Notes: generated from the letters alone by a model not told the origin. Counted from the stretch's first letter, positions 49,143-62,496 are shown. The stretch: DNA of 64,000 bases from Martelella limonii (GCF_013344475.1 NZ_JABUOU010000002.1:124001-188000); one strand, 5' to 3'. Numbers and translations: made by a program.

Positions 49143-49613
49143 TCATGAAAGCCCGGAAAATCCGCCGGTCTGGCGGATCGCTTCGCCCGCGATCATGCCG
49201 GCGGAAACGGCGAGGTTGATCGAGCGCTGTCCCTCGGCCATCAGGATCCTGACGCGATGATCGGCCGTTTCGTGCACGTGATCGGGAACGCCCGCGCTTT
49301 CGCGCCCGAAAAGAAGAATGTCATCTTTCCGATAACCGAAATCGGTGTGGCCGAGGCTTGCCTTGGTGGAGGCGAGCACCAGGCGTCTTCCGCTGTCGCG
49401 GCGAAAGCGGTCGAAGGCTTCCCAGTCGAGATGGCGGGTCATCACGGTGCTTGCGATGTAATCCATGCCGGCCCGTTTCAGGTTGCGGTCGGACAGCGCA
49501 AAGCCTGCAGGCTCGATGATATCGACGGCAAGGCCAAGGCAGGCGGCGAGCCTGAGAATGGTTCCGGTATTGCCGGCGATGTCCGGCTGGTAGAGGGCGA
49601 TCCTGAGCGTCAT
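49143..49613 (-). CDS. trmL: tRNA (cytidine(34)-2'-O)-methyltransferase
   Basis: TrmL methylates the 2'-OH of the wobble base of tRNA-Leu isoacceptors. The 156-residue product is a minimal SPOUT fold: LYQPDIAGNTGTILRLAACLG at the start, LLFGRESAGVPDHVH, and the knot segment RSINLAVSAGMIAGEAIRQ. No extra RNA-binding domain is present, as expected for TrmL and unlike TrmH. Length and motifs match the family closely. Confidence 0.93.
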   Translation of the reverse strand: MTLRIALYQPDIAGNTGTILRLAACLGLAVDIIEPAGFALSDRNLKRAGMDYIASTVMTRHLDWEAFDRFRRDSGRRLVLASTKASLGHTDFGYRKDDILLFGRESAGVPDHVHETADHRVRILMAEGQRSINLAVSAGMIAGEAIRQTGGFSGLS

Positions 49614-49651
49614 GATGGTGTCCTACGCCGGAACATCTCCTCCTTCAAGGA

Positions 49652-51028
49652 TCAGAACATGCCGAGCAGTTTCCACCACAGGAAGTCGAGCGGCAGCAGG
49701 ATCAGCGCGGTGATCACCGTGAGCGGCGCGAGCACCCTCATCATCTTCCCGACCGACTGTCCCGTGACCTGCATGCCGACCATCAGCGGGGCCGACTGAT
49801 AGGGAAACAGGATCGTGGAAAAGCCGATCACCTGGCTCATCAGCACGGCCATCACGCTGAGACCGGTCAGTTCCGCAAGTTCGCCCGCCATCGGGGTCAG
49901 CACCGCCGGCACGCCCGGCAGGATCGAGATCACGCCGACAATGAAGGCGATCACCGAAAGCGAGACGAAGTTCAGGAAGTCATGGCCGGGCTGAAGCGGC
50001 AGGATGCGCTCCAGGGCATGGGCGATGACCACGCCGAGGCCGGTGACATTGACCACCGCACCAAGCGCCAGAAAGCCCGCCATGAACAGCAGCACGGAGA
50101 AATTGATGCTTTTATCGAACTCCGCGGGGCCAATCGGACCGATGCCCGGCCACAGAAGCGCGACCGATGCGAAAATGCCGATCCAGGCTGGATTGATGCC
50201 GTGCAGCGTATCGGTCATCCACAGCGCGAGCGTCAGCACCAGCACCACGACCACATACCACTGACGCCAGCCAAGGGCGCCCGAAGCCGCGGCCGCAACG
50301 GCCTTTTCGGGACGCGGCGTGTCGGGAAAGATGCGCACGATCAGCGCGACGACGATCGCGCTCTTCAACAGGCCGATGATCGGAAAGTGAAGCGCCATGT
50401 AGCGCGCATAGGTGAGGTCGATGCCGTAGATCGTCTGCGCTGCGCCCGCCAGGATCAGGTTGGGAACGTTCGAGGGCAGCAATGCAAAGCCCGGCATATG
50501 GCAGGCGAAGACGACGGCGATCGCAATTCCGCTGCGCCCCTTCGACGCCTTGTCGAAACCGAGGCTGTCGGAAAGGGCCGCAGCGATCGGCCAGAGCAGG
50601 AAGAAACGTCCGAGCGAAGACGGCATCACGAAGGACAACACGATCGCGATTGCGAAGATCCCGGAAATCAGCAGCGTATAGTTTTCTGAAAAGCGGCCGA
50701 GCAGCGCGCCGCCGATCTTGTGACTGAGGCCGGAACTCTTGATGGCGGCCGCGATCACAAGGCCCGCGAAAATCAGCCACATGGCCGCCGAGTGGAAGCC
50801 GGAGAACACCACGTCGGGCGGCGCAAGCTTGAGGATGAGCGCGATGACGAAGAACAGAAGGCTCGCAAGATAGGGCGGCACGACGCCTGTCGCCCAAAGG
50901 CTGAGCGTGACCAGCACGAGCCCGAGCGTGCGGGCCTGATCGGTGGTCATGATCGACTGCGGCAGGAGCGGGAACGCGATCGCCAGGATGGCGAAGCCCG
51001 CGACGAGAAGTGTCTTGTAGGAGGGCAT
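49652..51028 (-). CDS. SLC13/DASS-family anion transporter
   Basis: The 458-residue protein has about 11-12 membrane helices with the two pseudo-repeats of the DASS family: LLPSNVPNLILAGAAQ near the middle, and ILPGVPAVLTPMAGELAELTG towards the end (SNT-like loops, here with SNVPN). These carriers import dicarboxylates, sulfate or similar anions with sodium. Substrate cannot be told from sequence. The gene is divergent from an AraC regulator with only 64 bases between starts, so the regulator probably controls it. Confidence 0.82.
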   Translation of the reverse strand: MPSYKTLLVAGFAILAIAFPLLPQSIMTTDQARTLGLVLVTLSLWATGVVPPYLASLLFFVIALILKLAPPDVVFSGFHSAAMWLIFAGLVIAAAIKSSGLSHKIGGALLGRFSENYTLLISGIFAIAIVLSFVMPSSLGRFFLLWPIAAALSDSLGFDKASKGRSGIAIAVVFACHMPGFALLPSNVPNLILAGAAQTIYGIDLTYARYMALHFPIIGLLKSAIVVALIVRIFPDTPRPEKAVAAAASGALGWRQWYVVVVLVLTLALWMTDTLHGINPAWIGIFASVALLWPGIGPIGPAEFDKSINFSVLLFMAGFLALGAVVNVTGLGVVIAHALERILPLQPGHDFLNFVSLSVIAFIVGVISILPGVPAVLTPMAGELAELTGLSVMAVLMSQVIGFSTILFPYQSAPLMVGMQVTGQSVGKMMRVLAPLTVITALILLPLDFLWWKLLGMF

Positions 51029-51092
51029 GCTTGAGCCTTTGGATTTCAGTGCGGCCAGTGTAAGAGATCGGGATCAACTGCGGAACTGCTAC

Positions 51093-51944
51093 ATGTTGCC
51101 AAACGATATCGCGTTTCCGACAATCTTTGTCGATGATGAAAGCCCCGGTGCGATCCTCGACCCCGCTCGCCCGGTCACGGCGCGGGCGAAGCGCTGGAAG
51201 GCCGGCGAGGTCGGGCGGGAGCCGCATTCACACCCGCGGGGCCAGCTTCTGTGGGCCGAGGAGGGCATGATGCGTGTGCGCTCGGGCGACACGCACTGGC
51301 TGGTGCCCGCAAGCCACTGCGTCTGGATTCCGGGCGAGGTGGTGCATGCGGTATCGATGGAAACCGATGTCTCGGCGTGCTTCATCTATATCGATCCGTC
51401 GGTCACCCGGGTCCGCGACAACGGAACCGAGGTGCTGCACATGACGGCGCTGATGCGCCATCTTATCCTCAGATTTCGCGCGCTTGGTGAAGCGGGACAG
51501 GATCAGGAACGGCTGTTGCGGCTGGCGGAGGTGATCATCGACGAACTCGCCATGCTGCCGGCTGCGCCGCTCAGCCTTGTCGCCGGCAGCGATCCGCGGC
51601 TGACGCGCGTGACTGCGCGCCTGCTTCAGCGGCCCGATGACCGTGCCGGACTTGAGGAACTGGCGCGCGCATCCGGTGTCGGCCTTCGCACGCTGGAGCG
51701 TCTTTTCCGCCGCGAAACCGGCTTTTCCTTTTCGGAATGGCGCAACCGGTTGCGCCTGATCGAGGCCGTGCACGATCTGGGTCAGGGCAGGAGCAGCACG
51801 GAAATTGCGGGCAGGCTCGGCTATCGAAGCGCCAGCGCCTTCGTCGCCGCGTTCCGGCGCCATTTCGGCGTGCCGCCGCAATCCTATCTGAGGGCCGGCG
51901 ATCCGGGCGCCGAAGCGGCCGCGGATGACAGATCGCGCAGATAG
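51093..51944 (+). CDS. AraC-family regulator with cupin sensor domain
   Basis: The product from ATG 51093 has 283 residues. The N-terminal cupin (EPHSHPRGQLLWAEEGMMRV, HCVWIPGEVVHAVSM) senses a ligand. The C-terminal half has both AraC helix-turn-helix motifs: LARASGVGLRTLERLFRRETG and EIAGRLGYRSASAFVAAFRRHFG, ending VPPQSYL. An in-frame start at 51027 would overlap the divergent SLC13 start, so the later ATG is preferred. Its 3' end overlaps the convergent FUSC gene by 61 bases. Likely targets are its two neighbours (inference). Confidence 0.9.
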   Translation: MLPNDIAFPTIFVDDESPGAILDPARPVTARAKRWKAGEVGREPHSHPRGQLLWAEEGMMRVRSGDTHWLVPASHCVWIPGEVVHAVSMETDVSACFIYIDPSVTRVRDNGTEVLHMTALMRHLILRFRALGEAGQDQERLLRLAEVIIDELAMLPAAPLSLVAGSDPRLTRVTARLLQRPDDRAGLEELARASGVGLRTLERLFRRETGFSFSEWRNRLRLIEAVHDLGQGRSSTEIAGRLGYRSASAFVAAFRRHFGVPPQSYLRAGDPGAEAAADDRSRR

Positions 51945-53788
51945 CCGGAGAGCCAGGCTATTTCGGCCTCGACGGCGGAAAACCGGTCCGGGTTCTCCGC
52001 CGCGCCGGTCCCGGGTTCACCGCGTCCAAGGTTGCCAAGCGCCCGTGTTGCCCGCTCCAGGCGCTGGGCGTCGGGTGGCGGATCGCCGAGCCGCCTGTCT
52101 TCGGCATAGGCGGAAATGACGTCGCAAAGCCGCTCCGCGCCGACGACGGCCGGAAACCATGCGGCCGCTTCCCGCCCTGCCGGCGGCGGTTCCGCGTTCA
52201 GCTTCTGCAACTGGGTGCGCAGATCGGAGAGCTTGCGATAGGCCGCAAACTCCCGCTCTCCGAGATTGGGAGCGGCGCTCGACGCAGCGGTAAGGTAGCC
52301 GTTCACGGTCTCCATGGCATCGTCGAACGTGGTCCTGAGCCGCACCGTCTGCGATCGGGGCCAGATCAGGTACCCGAAGACCAGCACCACCGCTGCGCCA
52401 ATCAGCGTATCGACAAGGCGCTGCATGGCGTAATGGAGCGGCGGTCCGGGGGCGGCGATCTCGATCATGATCAAGATCAGGGGCGTCAGGAATGTGACCT
52501 TGGCCGCATAGCTTCTGAGCGATGCATAGGGGTCGGCGGCGGCGAGAACGGCAACCGCCGCGACCAGCCCGAGATCGGCATGGACCAAAAGCAGCACCGA
52601 CATGGCGATCAGCACGCCGATCACCGTGCCGATGCTGCGGTGAATGGCGCGGGTGAAGACCGAGCCGAAATCCGGTTTCATGATGATCGCAACCGTGACC
52701 GGCAGCCAATAGGCATGATCGCCGGAAACAATCCGCCCCGCTGCTTCGGCAATGGCGATACAGAGCGCAAGCCTTACGGCGGCGGTAAACACCTCACGCC
52801 CGACCACCAGCCTGCGCAGACGGGCCGAGAGCGCTGCCCGGCTGAAGGGGCGGTGAGGGCGGACTGCAACCCGTTCCTGCGACGCTGCGTCGAGGGGATT
52901 CCAGAGCCTGTCCGAAAGCTGGCGGCACAGGCGGTAGAGCTCGCCCTCATCCTTGCCGATCGCCGGGGGCGTCGGCTTGCCGGCCTCATGCGCCGCCGCC
53001 ATGCTTTCCAGCATGATCGCAACGTCAGCGCAGTCGCGATTGTGCTTCCGCGCCGCGATGATCGATATGGTGAGCTGGTTGGCAAGCGACAGCAGGTCTG
53101 CCGATCGCGCCAGCTCGCGGGTGCGCCCGGAGTTGTGGCTGCGCTTTTCGATCAGCATGTCATAGGCCGACTTGATCTTTTCGGTTACCGCGCGGCGCGC
53201 TTCCTCAGAGGCGGTCGCACCTTCTGCGCGGGCAAGGGTTGCAAGGGCGCGCAGGAGTTCGGCGCGCAACCGGCGTTCAGGCTTGCTGCGATCGCCAAGC
53301 GCCTCGAGCGCCAGAAGCGCATTGACGAAGGCGGCGCCTGCCGCAAAGCAGAGCGCAACCATCCATGGCGGCATGTGGCCGGCGGCGTAGGTGTGCACGA
53401 TGGCAAGGACGAGCATGTTCAGCGCGCCGGTGGAAAACGCCGCACCGTAGCCGCTGATGATGCCGGAGACAAAGCCGATCAGAATCAGCACCGCGAGCGA
53501 AACCGGTCCGTGGCCAGCGATGACCGGCCCGATCAGGCAGCCGATCATACCGATTGCCGTGGAGATCGCGCTGATGCGGAACCGTTCGCGATAGGCGCCG
53601 AGGCGGGTCGAAGGCTCCGTCAAAAGCGCACCGAGCGCAACATAGAGATAGGGACCGGGATTGCCGGTCAAGACGCCTGCCAAAAGCGGAAGGCCGGTTC
53701 CGAGCGCCAGCCGGAGCGCATGGAGGGACGGGCTGAAGGGAGCGGGCTTCATAAGCGCAAGCTCGCGGAACCATGCTTTATGCCGCAT
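51884..53788 (-). CDS. FUSC-family inner-membrane protein (YccS-like)
   Basis: A 634-residue protein with two sets of about six membrane helices, near residues 20-170 and 330-480, each followed by a cytoplasmic helical domain (AELLRALATLARAEGATAS and GYLTAASSAAPNLGEREF). This is the FUSC architecture seen in YccS/AaeB, where AaeB exports aromatic carboxylic acids. The segment ADPYASLRSYAAKVTFLTPLILIM is typical. The start at 53788 follows AGGAG. Substrate is unknown; the neighbouring SLC13 carrier and AraC regulator suggest control of small organic acids (inference). Confidence 0.85.
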   Translation of the reverse strand: MRHKAWFRELALMKPAPFSPSLHALRLALGTGLPLLAGVLTGNPGPYLYVALGALLTEPSTRLGAYRERFRISAISTAIGMIGCLIGPVIAGHGPVSLAVLILIGFVSGIISGYGAAFSTGALNMLVLAIVHTYAAGHMPPWMVALCFAAGAAFVNALLALEALGDRSKPERRLRAELLRALATLARAEGATASEEARRAVTEKIKSAYDMLIEKRSHNSGRTRELARSADLLSLANQLTISIIAARKHNRDCADVAIMLESMAAAHEAGKPTPPAIGKDEGELYRLCRQLSDRLWNPLDAASQERVAVRPHRPFSRAALSARLRRLVVGREVFTAAVRLALCIAIAEAAGRIVSGDHAYWLPVTVAIIMKPDFGSVFTRAIHRSIGTVIGVLIAMSVLLLVHADLGLVAAVAVLAAADPYASLRSYAAKVTFLTPLILIMIEIAAPGPPLHYAMQRLVDTLIGAAVVLVFGYLIWPRSQTVRLRTTFDDAMETVNGYLTAASSAAPNLGEREFAAYRKLSDLRTQLQKLNAEPPPAGREAAAWFPAVVGAERLCDVISAYAEDRRLGDPPPDAQRLERATRALGNLGRGEPGTGAAENPDRFSAVEAEIAWLSGYLRDLSSAAASAPGSPALR

Positions 53789-53952
53789 TCTCCTGACCCG
53801 TAGCCCCCTGTGCTGCTGCTCTCAAAATCCTTGATGATTGCGAAGTCTAATCGGCGCTGATCCATTCACCAACAGGCTTGATATATCCGATCATCCGCGT
53901 TGCCGAGCGGCAACACCCATGCGCAAACGGCTGACAAGGCGACCTTCGCGGC

Positions 53953-53981
53953 TGGTCACGCCGCCGGTTCGGCTGTATAAG
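53953..53981 (+). promoter_or_regulatory. candidate promoter of the ABC exporter leader
   Basis: TGGTCA (53953-53958), 17 bases, TATAAG (53976-53981) form a plausible sigma-70-type promoter 37 bases before the leader ORF start at 54018. A perfect GTTGCCG-ag-CGGCAAC repeat (53899-53914) about 40 bases upstream of it could be an operator or the end of other transcripts. Confidence 0.5.
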
Positions 53982-54017
53982 CATCGGTGTTTCTCTAACC
54001 GGCAAAGGAGCGTCAGC

Positions 54018-54074
54018 ATGATGAATATCAGCAGCACTGCACTGCTCCTCGTTTCACCACGCCGGCTCGCGTGA
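54018..54074 (+). CDS. 18-codon leader ORF before ABC exporter
   Basis: MMNISSTALLLVSPRRLA is encoded with a good ribosome site (AAAGGAG, seven bases before the ATG) 153 bases upstream of the first ABC half-transporter. The ending PRRLA has two arginines after a proline, similar in type to arrest sequences in leader peptides that sense ribosome-targeting drugs. The leader CTCCTCG (54045-54051) is complementary, with one bulge, to CGAAGGAG (54201-54208) close to the exporter's start. A GCGGCC / GGCCGC hairpin (54120-54142) lies between. A sensing role is inference. Confidence 0.55.
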   Translation: MMNISSTALLLVSPRRLA

Positions 54075-54226
54075 CGTTTAACACGCGCGTTTCAATTCCT
54101 AGATAATCAATCCGCTGTTGCGGCCATTTCGTTGAAGGCCGCGTTCCAGTCTCCGCTTCGTCCCCGTTGAGCATGCCTGCCGCGTGCTGTTTGTCGGGTT
54201 CGAAGGAGACCTTTTGGAGTCCGATC

Positions 54227-56086
<1,860 letters not shown>

Positions 56087-56092
56087 AAAGAC

Positions 56093-56123
56093 CGGCCCCG
56101 CTGAAAGGCGGGGCCGATTTTTT
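56093..56123 (+). terminator. rho-independent terminator of first ABC gene
   Basis: A nine-pair perfect stem CGGCCCCGC / GCGGGGCCG is followed by ATTTTTT, seven bases after the stop codon. The two ABC genes are therefore probably separate transcripts or the second is read through. Confidence 0.93.
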
Positions 56124-56146
56124 GACGCATCGTTCACATCTTGCTG

Positions 56147-56226
56147 GGGTCACCCTCGGGCTTGACCCGAGGGTTAAGGCGAAGTTCTCCGTATGGCCTG
56201 GATGCTCGGGTCGAGCCCGAGCATGA
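56147..56226. repeat. dispersed palindromic repeat, copy 1
   Basis: Two palindromes are joined in 80 bases: CCCTCGGGCTTGACCCGAGGG and ATGCTCGGGTCGAGCCCGAGCAT (each read as a hairpin). A second copy of the same double layout occurs at 61899-61978. Between the hairpins both copies have GGCCTGGATGCTCGG. This is the form of the intergenic REP/RIME-like elements known in rhizobia. Confidence 0.8.
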
Positions 56227-56369
56227 CGCGCGCGGAGGGAGAACCGGTGGAGAACGGCTCAGCCGAAACAGCCTTCCAGGGACGTGTTCTCGCTGGGTGT
56301 CGCGCCACTGCCGTCATATAACCGCGCTTGCTTGATAAAAGCACATTTCCTCATCATCGCGAATCCCGT

Positions 56370-58250
<1,881 letters not shown>

Positions 58251-58471
58251 TGGCGGGAAGGCGTTCGGGCAGGCTTTGCAAGGTTTAATTTAGCGTGTTG
58301 CGCTGCAAGCATGGTTTGCCTGTGACTGAAATCTGTCAAACACTGGACATCGTTGATGAACATGCATAAAACTTGGCGGATCAAATAGACGCTGCCGCGT
58401 GCCTTCGCGGGAAGTTATGCGGAGGAGGGACGGTCCTCTGTGGCAGCGGCATCAGCTATGGAGGGACAGCG

Positions 58472-59050
58472 GTGCAAGACGAGATTGTTTCGACGGATCA
58501 TTCCGGCGAACCGACCCGGCGCGATTTTCTTTACCTGACAACGGGTATGGCTGCAGCCGTGGGTGCTGCCGCCGTGGCATGGCCGTTCATCGATCAGATG
58601 CGGCCCGACGCGTCGACCCTTGCGCTATCGACAGTGGAAGTGGATGTGACGAGCCTCGAGCCGGGCATGTCGCTGACGGTGAAATGGCGCGGCAAGCCCG
58701 TTTTTATTCGCAATCGCACGGAACAGGAAATCGAGGAAGCGAAAGCTGTTCCGCTTTCCGATCTGAAGGATCCCGAAGCGCGCAACGAAAACCTGCCGTC
58801 CGGCTCGCCGGCAACGGATGTGGATCGTTCGGCTGGCGAATCCAAGGAAAACTGGATCGTGATGATCGGCTCCTGCACCCATCTGGGCTGCATTCCGCTC
58901 GGTCAGGCCGGTGATTTCGGCGGATGGTTCTGTCCCTGCCACGGATCGCATTACGATACGGCAGGCCGTATCCGTAAGGGTCCCGCACCGCAAAATCTTG
59001 CGATTCCGCTATACGAATTTACGGCCGACACCGTGATCAGGATCGGTTGA
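58472..59050 (+). CDS. petA: ubiquinol-cytochrome c reductase iron-sulfur subunit (Rieske)
   Basis: The Rieske subunit moves one electron from ubiquinol to cytochrome c1. The start is a GTG at 58472 with GGAGGG six bases upstream, giving 192 residues. A twin-arginine signal ([20 protein letters not shown]) is kept as a membrane anchor. The 2Fe-2S ligands are seen in SCTHLGCIP (Cys 135, His 137) and [10 protein letters not shown] (Cys 154, His 157), with the supporting Cys 140 and Cys 156. First gene of the bc1 operon; its stop is 17 bases before petB. Confidence 0.96.
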   Translation: MQDEIVSTDHSGEPTRRDFLYLTTGMAAAVGAAAVAWPFIDQMRPDASTLALSTVEVDVTSLEPGMSLTVKWRGKPVFIRNRTEQEIEEAKAVPLSDLKDPEARNENLPSGSPATDVDRSAGESKENWIVMIGSCTHLGCIPLGQAGDFGGWFCPCHGSHYDTAGRIRKGPAPQNLAIPLYEFTADTVIRIG

Positions 59051-59067
59051 GGGGGAGAGACTGTTTC

Positions 59068-60345
59068 ATGAGTGGACACTCAAGTTATGTGCCGTCGAAC
59101 GGTGTGTCGAGGTGGGTGGATTCGCGTCTGCCGCTGCCGCGCATGCTGCACGACAGCTTCGTCGCCTATCCGGTGCCGCGTAATCTGAACTACGCCTACA
59201 CGTTCGGTGCCATGCTGTCGGTCATGCTGATCGTTCAGATCGCGACCGGCATCGTGCTTGCGATGCATTACACCGCCTCGACCGGCGCTGCCTTCCTCTC
59301 GGTCGAGAAGATCATGCGCGACGTCAATTACGGCTGGCTGCTGCGCTACATGCATGCCAATGGCGCATCCTTCTTCTTCATTGCGGTCTATCTTCATATT
59401 GCCCGCGGCCTTTATTACGGGTCCTACAAGGCGCCGCGCGAAATCCTCTGGATGCTCGGCGTGATCATCTACCTCCTGATGATGGCGACCGGCTTCATGG
59501 GCTATGTTCTGCCCTGGGGACAGATGTCGTTCTGGGGCGCGACCGTTATCACCGGCTTCTTTACCGCCTTCCCGCTGATCGGCGACTGGGTCCAGCAGCT
59601 TCTGCTTGGCGGCTTTGCAGTGGGCGAGCCGACGCTGCAGCGTTTCTTTGCGCTGCACTACCTGCTGCCCTTCATGATCGCCGGCGTGGTGATCCTGCAT
59701 ATCTGGGCGCTGCATGTAACCGGCCAGACCAACCCGACGGGCGTCGAGGTGAAGCAGAAGAGCGACACCGTGCCGTTCACGCCCTATGCGACCGTCAAGG
59801 ATGCGCTCGGCGTGACCGTGTTCCTGATCGTCTATGCGTGGTTCATCTTCTACATGCCGAACTTCCTCGGCCATCCGGACAACTATATTCCGGCTGACTC
59901 GATGAAGACGCCATCGCATATCGTGCCGGAATGGTATTACCTGCCGTTCTACGCGATGCTGCGCGCCATCACCTTCAATATCGGCCCGATCGACTCCAAG
60001 CTCGGCGGCGTACTGGTGATGTTCGGCTCGATCATCATCCTGTTCTTCCTGCCCTGGCTGGATACGTCCAAGGTGCGCTCTGCCGCCTACCGCCCGTGGT
60101 ACAAGCTGTTCTTCTGGCTGTTCGTCGCCAATGCGATCATGCTCGGCTGGCTCGGTTCGCAGGCCGCAGAAGGCATATTCGTGGTGCTTTCGCAGATCGG
60201 AACGCTCTATTATTTCGGGTTCTTCATCGTGATCATGCCGCTTCTAGGCCTCTTCGAAAAGCCGACGCGGATACCGAATTCGATTACCGAAGCGGTTCTT
60301 GAAAAGGAAGCCGCCCGGAAAAAGCCTGCCGGTAACGGCGTGTGA
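59068..60345 (+). CDS. petB: cytochrome b of the bc1 complex
   Basis: The 425-residue, eight-helix protein carries the two b-type hemes. The four His ligands are seen in [22 protein letters not shown] and [25 protein letters not shown]. The Qo-site PEWY occurs as [16 protein letters not shown]. The start is ATG 59068 with GGGGGAGAG before it. Length fits a stand-alone cytochrome b, not the b-c1 fusion (fbcH) seen in Bradyrhizobium. The chaperone at 12060 is likely needed for its assembly. Confidence 0.97.
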   Translation: MSGHSSYVPSNGVSRWVDSRLPLPRMLHDSFVAYPVPRNLNYAYTFGAMLSVMLIVQIATGIVLAMHYTASTGAAFLSVEKIMRDVNYGWLLRYMHANGASFFFIAVYLHIARGLYYGSYKAPREILWMLGVIIYLLMMATGFMGYVLPWGQMSFWGATVITGFFTAFPLIGDWVQQLLLGGFAVGEPTLQRFFALHYLLPFMIAGVVILHIWALHVTGQTNPTGVEVKQKSDTVPFTPYATVKDALGVTVFLIVYAWFIFYMPNFLGHPDNYIPADSMKTPSHIVPEWYYLPFYAMLRAITFNIGPIDSKLGGVLVMFGSIIILFFLPWLDTSKVRSAAYRPWYKLFFWLFVANAIMLGWLGSQAAEGIFVVLSQIGTLYYFGFFIVIMPLLGLFEKPTRIPNSITEAVLEKEAARKKPAGNGV

Positions 60346-60362
60346 AGGGCGGGGAAAAGATC

Positions 60363-61223
60363 ATGAAGAAACTCATTACCCGCGTCCTGTTCGTTTCGCT
60401 GATGACGCCCTTCTGTCTGACGGGTGCCATGGCGGCCGAGGAGGGGGAGCATGCCGGCGGCACACCGCACTATCCGCTGAAGCATCCGCACAATATGGAA
60501 TGGAGCTTCTCCGGCCCGGTCGGCACCTATGACAGGGCCCAGCTTCAGCGTGGCCTGAAGGTCTACAAGGAAGTCTGTTCGGCCTGTCACTCGATGGATC
60601 TGGTGCCATTCCGCACACTCACGGATCTTGGCTATTCGGAAGAGCAAGTGAAGACCTTTGCCGCCGACTACGAGATCGAGGCCGGTCCCGACAATGACGG
60701 CAACATGTACATGCGGCCGGGCATTCCCTCGGACTACTTCCCGGCGCCCTTCGCAAATGCGGAGCAGGCGGCAGCCTCCAACAACGGTGCAGCGCCGCCG
60801 GATCTTTCGCTGATGGCAAAGGCCCGCGGCATCACCCGCGGCTTCCCGACCTTCGTGTTCGACATCTTCACGCAGTATCAGGAAGGCGGACCGGATTACA
60901 TCTATTCGCTGCTGACCGGATACGAGCAAGCGCCGGAAGGCGTGGAGGTGCCGGCCGGCGGTCACTACAACCCGTATTTCGCCAATGCGGCGGCGCTGGC
61001 GATGGCCCCGCCGCTTTCCGACGGTATCGTTTCCTACGAGGATGGCTCCCCGGAAACGGTCGATCAGTACGCCAAGGACATCTCCGCCTTCCTGATGTGG
61101 ACGGCCGAGCCCAAGCTTGAGGCGCGCAAGCAGACCGGCCTCGTGGTCATGGTTTTCCTTGTGATCCTGACCGTGCTGGTTTACCTGACGAAGAAATCGA
61201 TTTACGCACGCAAGCCGCACTGA
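60363..61223 (+). CDS. petC: cytochrome c1 of the bc1 complex
   Basis: The 286-residue protein has a signal peptide (MKKLITRVLFVSLMTPFCLTGAMA), a heme c site VCSACHSMD (Cys 72, Cys 75, His 76) and a C-terminal anchor helix (GLVVMVFLVILTVLVYL). The Met ligand is likely in ALAMAPPLSDG. It accepts an electron from the Rieske protein and passes it to cytochrome c. The start ATG 60363 has GGGGA upstream. Last gene of the bc1 operon, followed by a strong terminator. Confidence 0.96.
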   Translation: MKKLITRVLFVSLMTPFCLTGAMAAEEGEHAGGTPHYPLKHPHNMEWSFSGPVGTYDRAQLQRGLKVYKEVCSACHSMDLVPFRTLTDLGYSEEQVKTFAADYEIEAGPDNDGNMYMRPGIPSDYFPAPFANAEQAAASNNGAAPPDLSLMAKARGITRGFPTFVFDIFTQYQEGGPDYIYSLLTGYEQAPEGVEVPAGGHYNPYFANAAALAMAPPLSDGIVSYEDGSPETVDQYAKDISAFLMWTAEPKLEARKQTGLVVMVFLVILTVLVYLTKKSIYARKPH

Positions 61224-61251
61224 GCATCGGCGGTTTGCATATGCAGCAAAG

Positions 61252-61275
61252 AAAGGCGGCTTCAGCCGCCTTTTT
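61252..61275 (+). terminator. terminator of the bc1 operon
   Basis: The stem AAAGGCGGC / GCCGCCTTT with a TTCA loop ends in a run of five T residues, 29 bases after petC. Confidence 0.93.
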
Positions 61276-61313
61276 AATGTGTTCGGTCTGGCACGACGAA
61301 AGGACCCGTTGAA

Positions 61314-61853
61314 ATGAGTTCGAACCCCGAACTGGCCGCTTCCATCCGCTCGATCCCGGATTACCCGAAGCCCGGCATCATCTTCCGCGACATCACCACG
61401 CTTCTCGGGGATGCGCGCTCGTTCCGCCGTGCGGTGGATGAACTGGTGCAGCCCTATGTCGGCATGAAGATCGACAAGATCGCCGGCATCGAGGCACGCG
61501 GCTTCATTCTCGGCGGCGCGCTGGCCCACCAGCTTTCGGCCGGTTTCGTGCCGATCCGCAAGAAGGGCAAGCTACCGAACAAGACCGTGTCGATGGCCTA
61601 CCAGCTCGAATATGGCGAAGACACCATGGAAATGCATGTCGATGCCATCAAGCCCGGCGAGAAGGTGATCCTGTGCGATGACCTGATTGCCACCGGCGGC
61701 ACGGCCGAGGGTGCTGTCAAGCTGCTCAGGCAGATGGGCGCGGAAATCGTCTCTGCCTGCTTCATCATCGACCTCAAGGACCTGCCCGGCCGCAAGAAGC
61801 TCGAGGCGATGGACGTCGAAGTCCGTTCGCTGGTCGAGTATGAGGGGCACTGA
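61314..61853 (+). CDS. apt: adenine phosphoribosyltransferase
   Basis: Apt salvages adenine with PRPP to make AMP. The 179-residue product contains the N-terminal [22 protein letters not shown], the core [17 protein letters not shown], and the PRPP-binding [18 protein letters not shown]. The length is normal. The ATG at 61314 is the first start codon of the conserved reading frame. In rhizobia apt often lies after petABC, as here. Confidence 0.96.
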   Translation: MSSNPELAASIRSIPDYPKPGIIFRDITTLLGDARSFRRAVDELVQPYVGMKIDKIAGIEARGFILGGALAHQLSAGFVPIRKKGKLPNKTVSMAYQLEYGEDTMEMHVDAIKPGEKVILCDDLIATGGTAEGAVKLLRQMGAEIVSACFIIDLKDLPGRKKLEAMDVEVRSLVEYEGH

Positions 61854-61898
61854 GGCAGCGCGCTGCGGGCGTCTCCGCCGCCCCGTCTTTCATGATGT

Positions 61899-61978
61899 GG
61901 GTCACCCTGGCGCGACCCGAGGGTCCAGGCATCGTTTTCTGTGAGGCCTGGATGCTCGGATCAAATCCGAGCATGACC
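61899..61978. repeat. dispersed palindromic repeat, copy 2
   Basis: Same two-hairpin layout as 56147-56226: the first palindrome has decayed (CCCTGGCGCGACCCGAGGG), the second is intact in form (ATGCTCGGATCAAATCCGAGCAT). It lies between apt and the convergent gpx gene and could also end both transcripts. Confidence 0.8.
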
Positions 61979-62007
61979 CCGTAAAAAACGATTCCTCAGG
62001 GGTCGTA

Positions 62008-62496
62008 TCAAGCTTCCTTCGACAGCGCCTCGTTGATATCGTCCTGAATGTCTTCCGGCTTCTCTGTCGGCGCGTAGCGCTTGACCGGCTCGCCGTCGCG
62101 GCCGATGAGGAACTTGGTGAAGTTCCACTTGATCATGCCGGAGCCGAGAAAGCCGGGCCGTTCCTTCTTCAGATATTTGAACAGCGGATGGGCATCGTCG
62201 CCATTGACGTTGATTTTCGCGAACATCGGGAACTCGATGTCGAACTTGGTCTTGCAGAACTGGGCGATCTCCGCCTCGTCGCCCGGCTCCTGACCGCCGA
62301 ACTGATTGCAGGGAAAGCCAAGGACGGCAAAGGCCTGGTCCTTGTATTTTTCATGCAGCATCTCAAGCCCCTCATATTGCGGAGTGAACCCGCAGGCGCT
62401 TGCTGTGTTGACGATCAGCAGCACATGGCCACGGAAATCGGCAAGGCTGACCTCCTCGCCGGTGATGCTCCGTGCGGTAAATTCATAGACGCTCAT
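62008..62496 (-). CDS. glutathione peroxidase
   Basis: The 162-residue product is a cysteine-type glutathione peroxidase: the catalytic Cys 35 is in NTASACGFTPQYEGLE, the Gln in FPCNQFGGQEPG and the Trp in IKWNFTKFLIGRDG. No selenocysteine codon is used. Bacterial forms of this type often use thioredoxin. The start is ATG 62496 (MSVYEFTARS) where homology begins; longer readings include non-coding sequence. It protects against hydroperoxides. Confidence 0.94.
   Translation of the reverse strand: MSVYEFTARSITGEEVSLADFRGHVLLIVNTASACGFTPQYEGLEMLHEKYKDQAFAVLGFPCNQFGGQEPGDEAEIAQFCKTKFDIEFPMFAKINVNGDDAHPLFKYLKKERPGFLGSGMIKWNFTKFLIGRDGEPVKRYAPTEKPEDIQDDINEALSKEA

Noticed and set aside
53838-54017. 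Upstream extension of the 18-codon leader ORF to a 78-residue protein
   Set aside because: The upstream part has no ribosome site and crosses the candidate promoter; AAAGGAG sits directly before the later ATG at 54018.
61854-62007. A small gene between apt and the glutathione peroxidase gene
   Set aside because: The open frames there fall in the dispersed palindromic repeat and have no ribosome site.
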